Assembly (NCBI GenBank): GCA_029260335.1
Contig: JAJDDL010000178.1
Span: forward strand, 1 to 6,474
DNA length: 6,474 nt
Direction: 5' to 3'
Source of the DNA: Phycisphaerales bacterium
GTDB lineage: Bacteria; Planctomycetota; Phycisphaerae; Phycisphaerales; UBA1924
Shown: in pieces, positions 5,454 through 6,474 of the stretch
Layout of the letters: every line of letters begins with the position of its first letter
How positions within the stretch are numbered: the stretch's first letter is position 1
Notes under the pieces: model-generated
The model's input: the letters and a program-made list of their open reading frames with translations, nothing else
The model's database searches: none
Told to the model about the DNA's origin: nothing
Translations under genes and position numbers: made by a program

Positions 5454-6474
5454 ATGACGAAATCCACAATGACTCGGCTCGCCAGCGGGTTGGCACTTAC
5501 GGCTGTGGTCGGCGCCACGCTCACCCAGCTCACCGCGTGCAAGAAGGAAGAGCCGCCACCGCCGCCGCGCAAGGCGCCTCCCCCACCGCCGCCGCCACCG
5601 CCGGAGCCGGTGGATCTCACGCGCGTTGCGAAGTCGCTGGATGTGGACGCTCGGGTGCAGTTCCCCCAAGAGCATGCGCCGACGGATCGCGATCTCGCGG
5701 AGAACGTCTTCAAGTTTGCATCGGCACTAGTCAACAAGGACTCTGATGCGTTGCGTCCGATGCTGAGCACGAGTGGGCGCGATGTGCTGAGCCAGGTGGA
5801 GCAGACCTGGTGGAGCACGGAGATCGAGGCGGCACGGGTAGTCATGCTGACCGCGGGCGGCGGCGGACAGCCCCGAGGCGGCGCTTCGGGTGGAGATGTT
5901 CCCGCCGAGGCCATGCGATTGCTCGAGGAAATGGGACAGGTCGCGCTCGATGCGATGCCGGCAGATCTCCGCGAGCAGATTCCGCCCGAGGAACTCGCGC
6001 AGTTAACCGGCGACCTCGACTTTGGAAACATGCCGATCGAGAGCATGGATGCCGCGACGCTCACCGCGACCATCAGCATCTTCAAGCCCATGATCGACCA
6101 GCTGGCGACCGGCGACGCGTCAGACCTGGCCGCACAGATGGGTCAGATGTTTGGTGGAGCGATTCCCGACGGCGTCGAGATTCCCGACGAGCTCGACGAC
6201 GAGACCAAGGCGCAGATGGCGCAGATGCAACCGGTGTTCGTTGCGGTAAGCGAGCAACTGGACAAGGTGCTTGACGCGCTGCAGGGCGATTTGGAGAACA
6301 TCGAAACCTCCGATTCATCTGCCACGTTCGTGACCGCGATCCAGGATACTGAAGGTTCGTACGTTCTCATGTGGGACGCCCAGCGCTTCGACGACGGCTG
6401 GTTCTTCACGCCTCTGTCGGCAAGCGACGAGACACGTCAGTCGGTTCGCGATTGGGATGGCGGCAATCTCAATG
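5454..6474 (+). CDS. Polyproline-linker lipoprotein of unknown function, cut off by the right edge
   Basis: The frame stays open for 340 codons to the window end without a stop. Residues 1-29 form a lipoprotein signal peptide: a basic start, a hydrophobic core at about 9-25 and the lipobox LTAC with Cys29 as the expected lipidated residue. Export and anchoring to a membrane follow from that. A charged KKEE is followed by prolines 34-38, RKA, then nine prolines at 42-50: a stiff linker holding the rest off the membrane. The remainder is acidic and Ala/Met-rich with a glycine-rich loop at 135-147. The helix ENVFKFASALVNKDSDALRP (83-102) and the later segment TFVTAIQ...YVLMWDAQRFDDGWFF (291-318) resemble the start helix and closing strands of NTF2-like folds, with a long helical insertion between them; this is an inference only. 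It follows fabD by 39 nt and is probably co-transcribed. No enzyme motif is recognised. Confidence 0.8.
   Translation, partial: MTKSTMTRLASGLALTAVVGATLTQLTACKKEEPPPPPRKAPPPPPPPPPEPVDLTRVAKSLDVDARVQFPQEHAPTDRDLAENVFKFASALVNKDSDALRPMLSTSGRDVLSQVEQTWWSTEIEAARVVMLTAGGGGQPRGGASGGDVPAEAMRLLEEMGQVALDAMPADLREQIPPEELAQLTGDLDFGNMPIESMDAATLTATISIFKPMIDQLATGDASDLAAQMGQMFGGAIPDGVEIPDELDDETKAQMAQMQPVFVAVSEQLDKVLDALQGDLENIETSDSSATFVTAIQDTEGSYVLMWDAQRFDDGWFFTPLSASDETRQSVRDWDGGNLN

Noticed and set aside
5560..5606. CCG/CCA repeat as a CRISPR or other repeat array
   Set aside because: It is an in-frame proline codon tract within the lipoprotein gene, with no spacers and no unit longer than a codon.
5411..6091. 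Minus-strand open frame (226 codons) opposite the lipoprotein gene, with glycine runs and Ser-rich segments
   Set aside because: The glycine runs are the complement of the proline codons. The plus-strand frame has a signal peptide, lipobox, good ribosome binding site and sensible codon use.

Overview
This window looks like an ordinary housekeeping region from a GC-rich (about 60-63% by eye), peptidoglycan-making bacterium. The best guess is a member of Planctomycetota, probably class Phycisphaerae. That placement is an inference. It rests on the GC-rich codon use, an intact PBP2-RodA elongation pair, a FabD with the unusual elbow GLSLGE, and a polyproline lipoprotein of a kind I associate with that class. 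No gene in the window settles the taxonomy.

Layout. On the minus strand, reading right to left, lies a tightly packed block: mrdA (PBP2 transpeptidase, 4382-2043), rodA (SEDS glycosyltransferase, about 2032-836) and rsmG (16S rRNA m7G527 methyltransferase, 839-48). mrdA and rodA are separated by about 10 nt, or overlap if an upstream start is used. rodA and rsmG share an ATGA stop/start overlap. A 93-nt divergent intergenic region (4383-4475) separates this block from a plus-strand pair: fabD (malonyl-CoA:ACP transacylase, 4476-5414) and, 39 nt further on, a polyproline lipoprotein gene (5454 to the right edge, cut off). A terminator-like hairpin sits at the extreme left edge (1-27).

How the genes fit together. 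RodA polymerises lipid II into glycan strands and PBP2 crosslinks them, so the first two genes encode the core synthase of the lateral-wall elongation machinery. RsmG modifies the ribosome and is a translationally coupled passenger. FabD loads malonyl groups onto acyl carrier protein for membrane lipid synthesis, and it is fired from the same intergenic region as the wall genes. The lipoprotein is unassigned: a lipobox signal, a rigid proline linker and an acidic domain that may be NTF2-like.

I found no mobile element, CRISPR array, tRNA/rRNA gene, toxin-antitoxin pair or defence system, and I see no evidence for a new multi-gene system. The points most worth a second look are departures from family consensus in FabD and RodA, the enlarged N-terminal half of PBP2, the unassigned lipoprotein, a possible leaderless fabD start and a high density of GATC sites.
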